Assembly (NCBI GenBank): GCA_018920315.1
Contig: JAHLMP010000007.1
Span: 1 to 43,821, forward strand
Direction of reading: 5' to 3'
Length of the DNA stretch: 43,821 nucleotides
From: Candidatus Aenigmatarchaeota archaeon
GTDB taxonomy: Archaea; Aenigmatarchaeota; Aenigmatarchaeia; GW2011-AR5; JAHLMP01
Shown: positions 9,458 to 18,293 of the stretch, in pieces
Numbering within the stretch: the first letter of the stretch is position 1
How the letters are laid out: each line of letters opens with the position of its first letter
Program-made: the position numbers and the translations under genes
Notes under the pieces: generated by a model
What the model was told of the DNA's origin: nothing
Databases searched by the model: none
The model's input: only the letters and a program-made list of their open reading frames with translations

Positions 9458-10702
9458 TTACAAAAGAATATTATATTCTTTGATTACTCTTAGAATTTCA
9501 GCTACGCTCCATGCTTGTGAAGTTGTTCCACCAGGTTCGTGAGGATAATCACCTGAAAATAATTCTGGCAATGATTTATATGGACTTCTTATACAAAAAT
9601 CAACAAGAGGAGCAAGATAATATCTAATCTCGCTTTTTATTTCTTCTAAGTTTTTGTTTTGATACTTTCTAATCTTTACCAAAGCATCTATGAAAGCTCC
9701 AATAAGCCAAGGCCAAGCTGTGCCTTGATGATATGCTAAATCCTTTTGCTCTATAGGCAAAAATGTGTCATAGCTTCCTATATATTTTTCATCTTCTGGA
9801 GAAAGTGTTCTCAGACCACAAGGAGTTAGTAGATGCTTCTTAACACAATCAAAAACAAGCATTTCTTTGTTTTTGTTCAGAAGGTTATTACAATGGCTCA
9901 CTGCAAATAGCATATTTGGCCTTATTGCATTACCATGAGGATCTCCTTCTATAACATCGTAAAGAGCTTTCTTTTCCTTATTCCAAAACTTTTTGTTAAA
10001 AGATAATTTCATTTTAGTTAATATTTCATTTAAGTCTATGTTAAATTCATACCCAAAAATATATTCCAAACTTTTTGCAAAAGTTATTGCTGAATAAAAC
10101 AATGCATTAATTTCTACGGCCTTTCCATTTCTTGGTGTTATTGGCTGAAGCTTTCCGAAAGCGTTGGCATCCATCCAAGTCGCTTGAGGTGGAGTTACAA
10201 TAAGATAATCGCTGTCCATATAGATTCTTTGAAACTCACCATAGCGATAGTAACCTGTGCCATTCACATAGCTTTCTAGAATATTTTTTATTGTTTGTAA
10301 CATTTCTTTTATGAATGCGAAGTCATGACTATGCTGAATATACTTTTTCAATGAATATATAAACCATAAGGAAACGTCTGCATTATTATACTCTACCTCA
10401 TTAGAAATTTTTGTTGGTAGCAAGCCGTTCTTTTCTAATTTTGCGAACTTTCTAAAAATATTTCTAGCATCCTCAAAACGATTTCTAACCAGTAGAATCC
10501 CTGGTAAAGAAATGAAAGTATCTCTTCCCCATGGTTCGAGGAACCAATCCCTACTTGCTGCCCAAATTTCTACCTCGTTATTATGATATTTTATAAAGCT
10601 GTCTGCCGCAATTTCTAAAATATTTAATATTTCAGAATTGTTCCAAAAGTTATCTTCAATCTCATTAAAATTTCTTATCCTTGTTTCTTGATTTGCATGC
10701 AT
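9458..10702 (-). CDS. Glycogen debranching enzyme, amylo-alpha-1,6-glucosidase catalytic domain only
   Basis: GH133-type (alpha/alpha)6-barrel that hydrolyses alpha-1,6 branch stubs of glycogen. Signatures are EPWGRDTFISLPG (about 56-68), LWFIYSLKKY, PPQATWMDANAFG (about 171-183), RPNMLFAVS (261-269) and YHQGTAWPWLIGAFIDA (324-340). At 414 residues it is the C-terminal catalytic part. Many archaeal and bacterial homologues are ~620-700 residues with an N-terminal beta-rich domain that is absent here. Divergent from the phosphorylase, with which it should cooperate in glucan breakdown. Confidence 0.85.
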   Translation of the reverse strand: MHANQETRIRNFNEIEDNFWNNSEILNILEIAADSFIKYHNNEVEIWAASRDWFLEPWGRDTFISLPGILLVRNRFEDARNIFRKFAKLEKNGLLPTKISNEVEYNNADVSLWFIYSLKKYIQHSHDFAFIKEMLQTIKNILESYVNGTGYYRYGEFQRIYMDSDYLIVTPPQATWMDANAFGKLQPITPRNGKAVEINALFYSAITFAKSLEYIFGYEFNIDLNEILTKMKLSFNKKFWNKEKKALYDVIEGDPHGNAIRPNMLFAVSHCNNLLNKNKEMLVFDCVKKHLLTPCGLRTLSPEDEKYIGSYDTFLPIEQKDLAYHQGTAWPWLIGAFIDALVKIRKYQNKNLEEIKSEIRYYLAPLVDFCIRSPYKSLPELFSGDYPHEPGGTTSQAWSVAEILRVIKEYNILL

Positions 10703-10842
10703 AATTATTATTTCATTTTTCAGGTTATTAATTTATTTGCATTTCATTTTAATAATTTCGAGAATAATTATATAAATCAACATCCATTAATCTCTCCATT
10801 CCTCTCGAATAAAATTAAAGAGTTTGAAATATAATTATAAGC
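10703..10842. promoter_or_regulatory. Divergent promoter region between debranching enzyme and phosphorylase
   Basis: A 140-nt AT-rich spacer driving both directions. On the plus side AATATAATTATAAG lies about 20 nt before the ATG at 10843 and about 26 nt before the second in-frame ATG at 10858. No inverted-repeat operator stands out. Confidence 0.4.
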
Positions 10843-12330
10843 ATGCAAAACTTGAATATGAAAATAATAAATATTGCGCCGGAGATTGCAATAGAAAATT
10901 CTAATAATTATGCGGGTGGTTTAGGGACTTTAGAAGGAGATAAATTTTATGAGCTTGCAAAGCTTGGTGTAGATTACAATGTATTTTCTCTTCTTTATAG
11001 AAATGGGTATGTAAGTTATGAATTTGATTTAAATGGAAATCCTCAGCCAATGCCACAACCGCAGCCAAAAGAATTTTTAGAAAAGTTGAAAAAAGATTTG
11101 GAGTTTGATGTTAGGGTCTCTGACGAAGATGTCAAAGTAATTGCATGGAAGTTTTCCATAAATAAAGCTAATGCTATTTTCTTTGAAGCAAAAAGCAACA
11201 AATGGAATTTTTTAAACAATCGTGTATACATAGAGAATTCGACAGAAGAAAGATTTTATAAATATGTGTTTCTTGCAAAAGCAATAAAAGAATATATTGA
11301 AAAAAACATGGAAATTGATAAAATAAAATATATTGATATGCAAGAAGCTTATACGGCGATTCTTCCTTTAATTTTCAGATTTAATAATTATAGATTTGTT
11401 ATTCACACGCCTGGAAAATGGGGGCATCCAGATTTTCCTAAAGCTTTATTTAAGAAAGAATTCGAGCTAGATTTTTTCAATGATAAAGTAGTTTTAACAG
11501 AAATTGGAAATGCAACCGCAAGCAAAATATTTTGCGTTTCAAAAAAGCATTTTGAAATTATTAATAAAATGTTTCCCCACTTTTCAAATAAAATTGACTA
11601 TGTAACAAATGGAATAAACTTGGATCGATGGATGGATAATGAGATAAAATCGCATTATGAGAAAAATGATTTAAGCATAGAAAGATTCTTAAAAATTAAA
11701 GAAAGATTGAAAAATAATTTAGAAAATTTTATCTCCAATTTTAAAAATCTTGAAATAAAGAATAAGCTTGTTGTTGCTTGGGCTAGAAGAATTGTTGAAT
11801 ATAAAAGACCTGAGCTAATACTTCGCTTTATAAAAAGAAATCCTGATTTAAATGCAGTTTACATAATTGCAGGAAAAGCTCATCCTCATGATACTTATGG
11901 ATTAAAAATGATGAAAGAATTTTATAGAATTTCTCAAGAGAAGAAAAATGTAGTTTTTATTCCAGAATATAATATTGAGATTGCAAAACTTATAACTCAA
12001 AGCGTAGATATATTTCTCTTTACTCCTACTCCTGGATGGGAAGCGAGTGGCACGAGCTTTATGAAAGCCTGTGTTAATGGAACGCCGATCTTAACTTCTT
12101 TTGATGGAGCTGTACCAGAAGTAGTAGAAAATAATAAAAACTCTTGGATTTTCGGAGATGAAAAAAATAGTAGCTATGAACTCTTCGAATCAAAATTAAA
12201 AGAGATTTACAAAATTTTCTTTGAAAAAAGAGAAGAATATAATAAAATATGCTTAAATGCTATCTTCTCTTTTATTTCGAAAGTAGACATAAAAAACGCC
12301 TTGAAAAAATACTATCCTGAGTTTTTGTAG
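10843..12330 (+). CDS. Compact GT35 alpha-glucan (maltodextrin/glycogen) phosphorylase
   Basis: Releases glucose-1-phosphate from alpha-1,4-glucan using pyridoxal phosphate. The N-terminus has YAGGLGTLEGDK followed by LLYRNGY, as in GT35 enzymes. The C-terminal half has ARRIVEYKRPELIL, IAGKAHPHD and EASGTSFMKACVNG (residues 400-413), matching the phosphorylase PLP signature with K408 as the Schiff-base lysine. At 495 residues it is much shorter than the usual 700-850. An alternative start is ATG 10858 (MKIINIAPEI), which fits the TATA spacing better. A synthase-like role is possible, but the PLP lysine motif favours phosphorylase. Confidence 0.75.
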   Translation: MQNLNMKIINIAPEIAIENSNNYAGGLGTLEGDKFYELAKLGVDYNVFSLLYRNGYVSYEFDLNGNPQPMPQPQPKEFLEKLKKDLEFDVRVSDEDVKVIAWKFSINKANAIFFEAKSNKWNFLNNRVYIENSTEERFYKYVFLAKAIKEYIEKNMEIDKIKYIDMQEAYTAILPLIFRFNNYRFVIHTPGKWGHPDFPKALFKKEFELDFFNDKVVLTEIGNATASKIFCVSKKHFEIINKMFPHFSNKIDYVTNGINLDRWMDNEIKSHYEKNDLSIERFLKIKERLKNNLENFISNFKNLEIKNKLVVAWARRIVEYKRPELILRFIKRNPDLNAVYIIAGKAHPHDTYGLKMMKEFYRISQEKKNVVFIPEYNIEIAKLITQSVDIFLFTPTPGWEASGTSFMKACVNGTPILTSFDGAVPEVVENNKNSWIFGDEKNSSYELFESKLKEIYKIFFEKREEYNKICLNAIFSFISKVDIKNALKKYYPEFL

Positions 12331-12405
12331 ATTATTGTAGAAAAACTCTTATTTATACTACTATAAAATGTTTAATAAATGTTTTACAAATAATAATTGA
12401 TAAAA

Positions 12406-13641
12406 ATGAAAATTGCAATCTTTGTTTGGGAGTTTTGGCCGAGATTGGTTGGAGGTTTAGGAACGTATGCAATAGAGATAACGAGAAAGCTCGAAGAATT
12501 TGGGCATGAGATTGTAGTTTTCACATTAAATGATGGTAATTTACCTACATTAGAAAATTGGCAGGGGATAGAAGTTCATCGCCCATTAATTTTAGATATT
12601 ACTTACACTTTACCTTTAGTTATAAGAGAGGATATAAAACGCTGGGGTACAGGGTTAAAATTCTTTGCAGATGTTTTTTGTTATAATTATTTATCTGCTA
12701 CTAAGTTTGTGAATCAGCTTATTAAAAAAGAGAAAAGAAATTTTGATATTGTAGCTTTTCATGACTGGCTTTCTGCATTTTCAGGAATAGCTATAAAAGA
12801 TAATGTAAGAAATTTGCCGTGTGTTTTCCATATTCACTCTGTAGAAGAGCAAAGAAACTTAGGAGGAGGAGCGGAGATAATAAAAGAGGTTGAAAAGATC
12901 GCGAGCAAAAAAGCCGATAAAATTATTACAGTTTCACATTCCTTAAAAGATTATTTAATTGCTCTTGGTTATGAGCCTGAAAAAATAGAAGTTTGCTGGA
13001 ATGGTTGTGACCCAAATAAATACAATACTAAAAATATGAATAAAGAATTATTAGAGAATCTTAAAAAAAGATATGGTGTTGAAGATAAAAGAGTTATACT
13101 ATTTGTAGGTAGGTTAACGTATATAAAAGGTGTAAGGCAGTTAATAGAAGCTTTTCCATTAGTTAAGCAAGAATTTCCTGATACGAAGCTTGTAATGCTT
13201 GGAAAAGGTGAAGAATATAGTGAGCTTGTTACTCTTGCACAAAGATTAGGAGTTTTTGAAGACATAGTTATACGCTCGGAGTGGGTTTCAGAAGAGGAAA
13301 GGATTGCACATTATGCTTTAGCTGATGTTTGTGTATTTCCAAGCCTAAGCGAACCCTTTGGAATTGTAAGCTTAGAAGCAATGGCAATGGAAAGGCCAGT
13401 AGTAGTTGGAGCAAGCGGTATTAGCGGACTTAAAGAGCAGGTTATACCAAGTGGAGATGAAAGAACAGGCGTGCATGTTGATGGAAGAAATCCTAGCGAT
13501 ATAGCATGGGGAATTAAAGAGGTTTTAAGAAACCCAGAAGAAGCTAAAAAATGGGGAAAAAATGGAAGAAAGCGTGTGGTTGAAAATTTTACTTGGGATA
13601 TTGTTGCAAAAAGAACAGTCAAAATTTATGAATCGCTTTAA
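12406..13641 (+). CDS. GT4/GT5 family glycosyltransferase, probable glycogen synthase
   Basis: A GT-B fold transferase (411 aa). The N-terminal domain has FWPRLVGGLGTYAIEITRKL, the GGLG loop used by glycogen/starch synthases. The C-terminal domain has LFVGRLTYIKGVRQLIEAF, the nucleotide-sugar site around SEPFGIVSLEAMAMERPVV (E-x7-E motif), and an ending of the FTWDIVAKRTVKIYE type. It resembles Thermococcales-type glycogen synthase, which elongates alpha-1,4-glucan from ADP- or UDP-glucose. ATG at 12406 (MKIAIFVWEF) is preferred to the TTG at 12397. Placed after the phosphorylase on the same strand with its own AT-rich upstream region. Confidence 0.8.
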   Translation: MKIAIFVWEFWPRLVGGLGTYAIEITRKLEEFGHEIVVFTLNDGNLPTLENWQGIEVHRPLILDITYTLPLVIREDIKRWGTGLKFFADVFCYNYLSATKFVNQLIKKEKRNFDIVAFHDWLSAFSGIAIKDNVRNLPCVFHIHSVEEQRNLGGGAEIIKEVEKIASKKADKIITVSHSLKDYLIALGYEPEKIEVCWNGCDPNKYNTKNMNKELLENLKKRYGVEDKRVILFVGRLTYIKGVRQLIEAFPLVKQEFPDTKLVMLGKGEEYSELVTLAQRLGVFEDIVIRSEWVSEEERIAHYALADVCVFPSLSEPFGIVSLEAMAMERPVVVGASGISGLKEQVIPSGDERTGVHVDGRNPSDIAWGIKEVLRNPEEAKKWGKNGRKRVVENFTWDIVAKRTVKIYESL

Positions 13642-13701
13642 TAATAGTTAATATGAAATTCGTCGCCCGAGATTCTTAAGTCTTTATCATAAATTCGCTA
13701 T

Positions 13702-15177
13702 TTATAAAATGCTTCTTCTGATTTTCTTTTCCAATTCCTTTATTCTATTTTCAACTATTTGTGAAGCTTCCTCTTTACTTTTTACTTTTCTCAGATCATT
13801 TGCAAGCTTTTCATCCTTTATTACATCTCTTACCCAATTGCTAAAGTCGTTTTTCTCATTATTTGCATGGTAGCTATAAGTTTCATTGCTCATATTCTTT
13901 AGCCCGTCTCTTAGCTCGTATAAGTTTTTAAATACCTTTCCATCGTGGCACCAAAAAATATCGCTAAAATCACTTAAAATTCTTAAAGCCTCTTCTTTCT
14001 TCATTTCAGCTTCACCTCTCAATCTTTGTTTTATATCATTTATTATATTCATAAATATTATAAAGGCTTCATAAGGTGAATCATAAGGATTGAAATATTT
14101 ATGCACATCGCCATCAGCAAACCATTTTGTACACATATAATAAAAATGATCGGCAGTTTGTAATTTTCTCCATGCATCTATTATATTTCTATCTTTTGTT
14201 GCCAAAATAGCTTGCTCTAAACTATAAAGCTCATTTAAAGCAAATTGTTGCATCTTATTTCCTATCCATGCAGTAAGATCTCGCTCAGTATCTGCCCAAG
14301 AAACGTAGTTTGGAAAATCTAAATCTGCTACGGGCTTAAATTTCTTTATTGCTTCAGAAGGCAAAACAAAATCTATTCCTCTTTTCAGTGCTTCTATAGG
14401 AAATTCTTCTAAAAATTCAAATATACCGCTCTCTTTCCACTGATGTTCTCCAAATGTTTCATAGTCCATAAAAATGTTGACAATATCGCCTTGAACTTGA
14501 GACACCCAACTAATATATTTATCTGGAGTTAGTGGCCATTCGCTCCATGAGCTATTTGAAAATCTAAAAGCTATGTCATCGCTCAACCTATAATGTTTTA
14601 AGAGCAAAATGATGTTAGCATCTTTTGCTTTATATAAGAAGCATGGTGATCTCCACTCCAAAATTTTATCGGCCCCTTCTGCTAATATTGCTTTATAACC
14701 CAAAGATTCTACAATTTTTCCTATTTGATTTTGATAAACTAACTCAGTATTTCTAAAAATCTTTGGCTTCTTTCCAAAAATTTCCTTGAGCTTTTTCTCA
14801 TGCAACTTTATTTGTGCAACAAACTCTTTTAAAGAATATATACTCGCAAGCGAATGATAATATGTTTCTCCGACAAGCTCTGCGCAACCAGTTTTTATAA
14901 TTTTTTCGAATGACTCTATAACATGAGGATATTCTTCTAATTGTTCAAGTAAAGTTCCTGTAATACTAAAACTTATCTTAAATCTTCCATCAGTTTTATG
15001 AATTAGCTCTAAAATTATTTTGTTTGTAGGCAAGTAACTTTTTTCTATTATTCTTTCTAAGTATAATTTATTTCTTTCTTTATCGAAATAGTCTATATCT
15101 TTACCAATATCGAAGAATGTAAATCTTTTTAGTCTTATTGGTTGATGAACATGAAGATAAAAACATATGCTAGCCAT
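13702..15177 (-). CDS. GH57 family alpha-amylase / glucanotransferase-like hydrolase
   Basis: A 491-residue glycoside hydrolase of family 57, acting on alpha-glucans. Motifs in order are LHVHQP (residues 8-13), GETYYHSL (103-110), IFRNTELVY with the nucleophile E145, and MDYETFGEHQW with acid/base D238. A helical C-terminal domain follows, with SWADTERDLTAWIGN. The layout fits the Methanocaldococcus-type amylase annotation. Intracellular, as no signal peptide is seen. ATG 15177 is chosen over 15198 because GGTGAG sits just upstream and because it lies 4 nt after the preceding gene's stop, so the two genes are translationally coupled. Confidence 0.85.
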   Translation of the reverse strand: MASICFYLHVHQPIRLKRFTFFDIGKDIDYFDKERNKLYLERIIEKSYLPTNKIILELIHKTDGRFKISFSITGTLLEQLEEYPHVIESFEKIIKTGCAELVGETYYHSLASIYSLKEFVAQIKLHEKKLKEIFGKKPKIFRNTELVYQNQIGKIVESLGYKAILAEGADKILEWRSPCFLYKAKDANIILLLKHYRLSDDIAFRFSNSSWSEWPLTPDKYISWVSQVQGDIVNIFMDYETFGEHQWKESGIFEFLEEFPIEALKRGIDFVLPSEAIKKFKPVADLDFPNYVSWADTERDLTAWIGNKMQQFALNELYSLEQAILATKDRNIIDAWRKLQTADHFYYMCTKWFADGDVHKYFNPYDSPYEAFIIFMNIINDIKQRLRGEAEMKKEEALRILSDFSDIFWCHDGKVFKNLYELRDGLKNMSNETYSYHANNEKNDFSNWVRDVIKDEKLANDLRKVKSKEEASQIVENRIKELEKKIRRSIL

Positions 15178-15181
15178 TTTC

Positions 15182-16390
15182 TCACCATAATTTTTCATAA
15201 ATGTTATTTATAATCTTTTCAGTTTGCATACTCCAAGTAATTTTTTCTACATCTTTTCTTCCATTTTCTTTTAAAACTTCATTAAGCACATCGTAATTTA
15301 AAACTGCTAAAATTTTATTAGCTATGTCTCTGACATCCCAAAAATCTATGAGAATTGAATTCTTCAAAACTTCTTTTACTCCAGAATTCTTAGAAATGAT
15401 TGTGGGATTTCCATAAAAGGCTGCTTCTAAAGCAGTGATTCCGAATGGCTCGCTAACACTTGGCATTACATAAACGTCTGCGATTCTATAAAGATATTCT
15501 ACTTCCTCATCTTTTAAATAACCTGTAAATATCACTTTATCTATAATTCCAAGCTCACAAGCAAGCTCTATCATTTTTGTCAAAAGTTCTCCGTAACCAG
15601 CAAAAACAAATACAACATCTTTATAGAAGTCTGAGACAATTTTTGCAGCTCTCAGGAAATATTCTGGACCTTTTTGAAGAGTTACTCTGCCTAAGTATAA
15701 AACTACTTTTTTATTCTTTATTAATTTACTAATCGAACTCTTATTTTCCTTTTTCTCTTTATCATCCATTCTATATTTTCCAAATGCGTTGTGGACAACC
15801 TCTATCTTATTTTCTTGCACATTATAAAATTCCATAATTTTATTTTTCATAAAATTTGAAACTGTAATAATTTTATCGGCTTCCTCGAATGCTTTTCTCT
15901 CTATTTCGAATATCTCTTTGCAAATCCCTAATCCACAACCTCTATCAAGCTCTGTTGAATGTACATGAACAACCAATGGCTTTTTCTTTATCTTTTTTGC
16001 AAGAATACCTGCTTCAAAAGTCATCCAGTCATGACAGTGTATTATATCAAACTCCTCTTCTCTAATTATCTTTTCACATTCTTTTGTAAATCTCTTTACT
16101 TCTTCTAAAATATTTTCATAATATACGCCATTAACACCCTGAATTGATATATTGCATTTCTTTTTCTCATAATAATAAGGGTTTATCCAACTACCTATTT
16201 TCACTATTTTTAGCTTTGGAGAAATAAATTTCACTCTCTCATCCTTCTTATCAATTGGAAATGGAGTAAGAAATATAACCTCTAATTCTTTATTAACAAG
16301 TTCCTTAGTTAGGTGATAACAAACCCTACCTAAGCCACCTATAATGTAAGGTGGATATTCCCATCCTATCATAAATATTTTTTTGTTCAT
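15182..16390 (-). CDS. GT4/GT5 family glycosyltransferase, second glycogen/starch synthase-like enzyme
   Basis: A 402-residue GT-B transferase. It opens with IGWEYPPYIIGGLGRVCYHLTKEL (GGLG donor loop), has DIIHCHDWMTFEAG, and VLYLGRVTLQKGPEYFLRAA in the second domain. The sugar-nucleotide motif SEPFGITALEAAFYGNPTI and the ending ITWSMQTEKIINNIYEKL follow. Likely extends alpha-glucan or transfers a glucose-type sugar. First gene of a two-gene unit with the GH57 enzyme, which suggests both work on the same polymer. Why two synthase-like enzymes are present within 4 kb is unclear. One may start chains or use another donor. Confidence 0.8.
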   Translation of the reverse strand: MNKKIFMIGWEYPPYIIGGLGRVCYHLTKELVNKELEVIFLTPFPIDKKDERVKFISPKLKIVKIGSWINPYYYEKKKCNISIQGVNGVYYENILEEVKRFTKECEKIIREEEFDIIHCHDWMTFEAGILAKKIKKKPLVVHVHSTELDRGCGLGICKEIFEIERKAFEEADKIITVSNFMKNKIMEFYNVQENKIEVVHNAFGKYRMDDKEKKENKSSISKLIKNKKVVLYLGRVTLQKGPEYFLRAAKIVSDFYKDVVFVFAGYGELLTKMIELACELGIIDKVIFTGYLKDEEVEYLYRIADVYVMPSVSEPFGITALEAAFYGNPTIISKNSGVKEVLKNSILIDFWDVRDIANKILAVLNYDVLNEVLKENGRKDVEKITWSMQTEKIINNIYEKLW

Positions 16391-16488
16391 GTTATCTAAA
16401 TTAGGTGGACGAATTTATTATAAAATTTATAACTATCAATTTTATTTAAGTTAAAATAAATATTAAACTTGATAGAGTTGATACTAAA

Positions 16489-17142
16489 ATGCGTCAACCT
16501 ATTGTAATACTTAATTTTAAGGCTTACCCTGAAGCTATAGGAAAAAATGCAATAAAATTAGCAAAGATCTGCGAGGATGTTGTAAGAGTTAAAAATACTG
16601 AAATAATGATAGCGGTGCAACCTTCAGATATATTTCAAATAACCTCTAAATTCAGTATAAAAGTGCTTGCACAACATGTTGATGCTGATTATGGTAAATT
16701 TACTGGATCGATAAATGTGAAAGCTGTAAAAGATGCAAAAGCTTATGGTACTTTGTTAAACCATGCGGAGAAAAAAATAGATTATGAAAGATTAAAAGCA
16801 ACAATAGAAGAATGTAAGAAAATGAAGCTTAAAGTTATAGTGTGTGCATCTGATATAAAAGAAGCTGAAGATATTGCAAAGCTTAAGCCAGAATTTATAG
16901 CGTTTGAAATACCAGAGCTTATAGGTACTGAAAAATCTATTACAAAGGAAGCACCAGAATCTGTAAAAAATTTTGTAGAAATAGCAAGAAAAAATAAGAT
17001 AATTCCTCTATGCGGAGCAGGAATAAATAGTAGAGAAGATGTAGAAACTGCGATAAAGCTCGGTACAGATGGCGTTTTACTTTCTAGCGCTTTTGTGAAG
17101 GCAAAGAATCATAAAAAATTCTTAATGGATCTAATTCCATAA
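16489..17142 (+). CDS. tpiA: Triosephosphate isomerase, archaeal type
   Basis: Interconverts dihydroxyacetone phosphate and glyceraldehyde 3-phosphate in glycolysis/gluconeogenesis. The 217-residue length is typical of the short archaeal enzyme. It has the N-terminal NFKAYPEA (Asn/Lys of the active site), LLNHAEKK with the catalytic His, FEIPELIGTEKSI holding the catalytic Glu, and the phosphate-binding CGAGINSREDV with LLSSAFVKA at the end. Follows the glucan block, supplying the pathway downstream of glycogen breakdown. Confidence 0.95.
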   Translation: MRQPIVILNFKAYPEAIGKNAIKLAKICEDVVRVKNTEIMIAVQPSDIFQITSKFSIKVLAQHVDADYGKFTGSINVKAVKDAKAYGTLLNHAEKKIDYERLKATIEECKKMKLKVIVCASDIKEAEDIAKLKPEFIAFEIPELIGTEKSITKEAPESVKNFVEIARKNKIIPLCGAGINSREDVETAIKLGTDGVLLSSAFVKAKNHKKFLMDLIP

Positions 17143-17174
17143 AATTTTATTAAAAGCGTTTTTCGATAATCTTT

Positions 17175-18035
17175 CTATCTATTCTTTAAAACCTCTGGTA
17201 TAGCATCTATAATATCGCTTGCTAGCAAAGCTTCTCTTTTTTTCTTTGCTACTATATCCCCGGCCTTTCCATTTATGTATGCTGCACAACATGCTGAAAG
17301 AAAACTTTCCTTACCTTGTGCTAATAAAGAGCCACATATACCAGCAAGTGTGTCGCCAGTTCCACCTTTTGTCATATAAGGGTTTCCTGTTTCATTTATC
17401 GCTATTCTATAGCCATCTGAAATTATATCTATAGGGCCTTTTAATAATATGATAGAATTCAGCTTTTTTGCCACATCTTTAACCATCTTCTTAGATTTTT
17501 CCATATTCTCTATCGAAATACCAGAAAGGACTTTAAATTCAAATCTATGTGGTGTTAAAATAAAATTCTTTTTCAAAATATCTTTATTTTCTGCTACAGC
17601 GTAAATTGCATCCGCATCTATAACGCAAGGTATAGTAACTTTTATTAATATTTCTTTTATAGCATCTAAGGTTTCTCTTTCTCTTCCCATACCGCCGCCT
17701 ATTACTAGGGCATCGCTTTTCTTTGCAAAAGATAGAATTGTCTCTAAATGCTCTTTTGTGATATAATCGCCAGAGAGAGGATATGTAATTAAGTCTGGAG
17801 AAAAGCTTGCAATAATGTTTGCTGCTCTTTCTGGTGCTAATATGAAAACTAAATCAACGCCTGAACGATAAGCTGCCAAAGCATTAAAAGCTGGAGAACC
17901 GTGATATAACTTTGAGCCCCCTACTACAAGAAGCTTTCCAAAATCGCCTTTTTTCGCTTCTTTTGCTCTTTTTGTAAATACCTTTTTTATTATCCATTTT
18001 CCAATTTTTATTTCTTTCCTATCTCTTTTTCTCAT
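17175..18035 (-). CDS. nnrD: ADP/ATP-dependent NAD(P)H-hydrate dehydratase
   Basis: A ribokinase-like enzyme of the YjeF C-terminal family that repairs damaged NAD(P)H hydrates. Features are FGKLLVVGGSKLYHGSPAFNALAAYRSG (about 32-59), ALVIGGGMGRE, PCVIDADAIYAV, LTPHRFEF, and the catalytic MTKGGTGDTLAGI near residue 225. At 286 residues it is the stand-alone dehydratase. The epimerase half (YjeF_N/NnrE), often fused in archaea, is absent here and must be elsewhere or missing. Confidence 0.92.
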   Translation of the reverse strand: MRKRDRKEIKIGKWIIKKVFTKRAKEAKKGDFGKLLVVGGSKLYHGSPAFNALAAYRSGVDLVFILAPERAANIIASFSPDLITYPLSGDYITKEHLETILSFAKKSDALVIGGGMGRERETLDAIKEILIKVTIPCVIDADAIYAVAENKDILKKNFILTPHRFEFKVLSGISIENMEKSKKMVKDVAKKLNSIILLKGPIDIISDGYRIAINETGNPYMTKGGTGDTLAGICGSLLAQGKESFLSACCAAYINGKAGDIVAKKKREALLASDIIDAIPEVLKNR

Positions 18036-18142
18036 GATTTAATTTTATTGCTAACATGATAAAAGCATTGAAAAAATCATAAAAAGCGTCAGAATAAACA
18101 TTTTTAAATTTTACTACTAAATGATTATTATAAGGTGATAAA

Positions 18143-18250
18143 ATGAAAAACAAGTGTAAATATTGTAAGGATGGAAGAATAATAGTAAATAAACAAAAAG
18201 GCATAGTATTCTGTACATTATGCGGGCATGAATTTAGAAGTAGAGTATAG
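18143..18250 (+). CDS. 35-residue single zinc-ribbon protein
   Basis: A tiny protein, MKNKCKYCKDGR... to ...VFCTLCGHEFRSRV, made of two CxxC knuckles (C5/C8 and C24/C27) with an intervening beta turn: a minimal zinc ribbon like that of TFIIB/TFS. The ribosome site AAGGTGAT lies about 4 nt before the ATG and the frame ends in TAG. Sits alone on the plus strand between two minus-strand genes. Function unknown; binding of nucleic acid or a protein partner is inferred from the fold. Confidence 0.65.
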   Translation: MKNKCKYCKDGRIIVNKQKGIVFCTLCGHEFRSRV

Positions 18251-18293
18251 GTTTTAAAGTCAAAAAAATTATTCTAAAATACAGACCTAAAAT

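Noticed and set aside
12969-13622. Long open frames on the minus strand inside the glycogen synthase gene
   Set aside because: These are low-complexity Ser/Leu/Pro-rich antisense shadows of a well-supported gene.
18019-18204. 61-residue minus-strand frame upstream of nnrD
   Set aside because: It overlaps the nnrD start and the zinc-ribbon gene, and is hydrophobic without a ribosome site.
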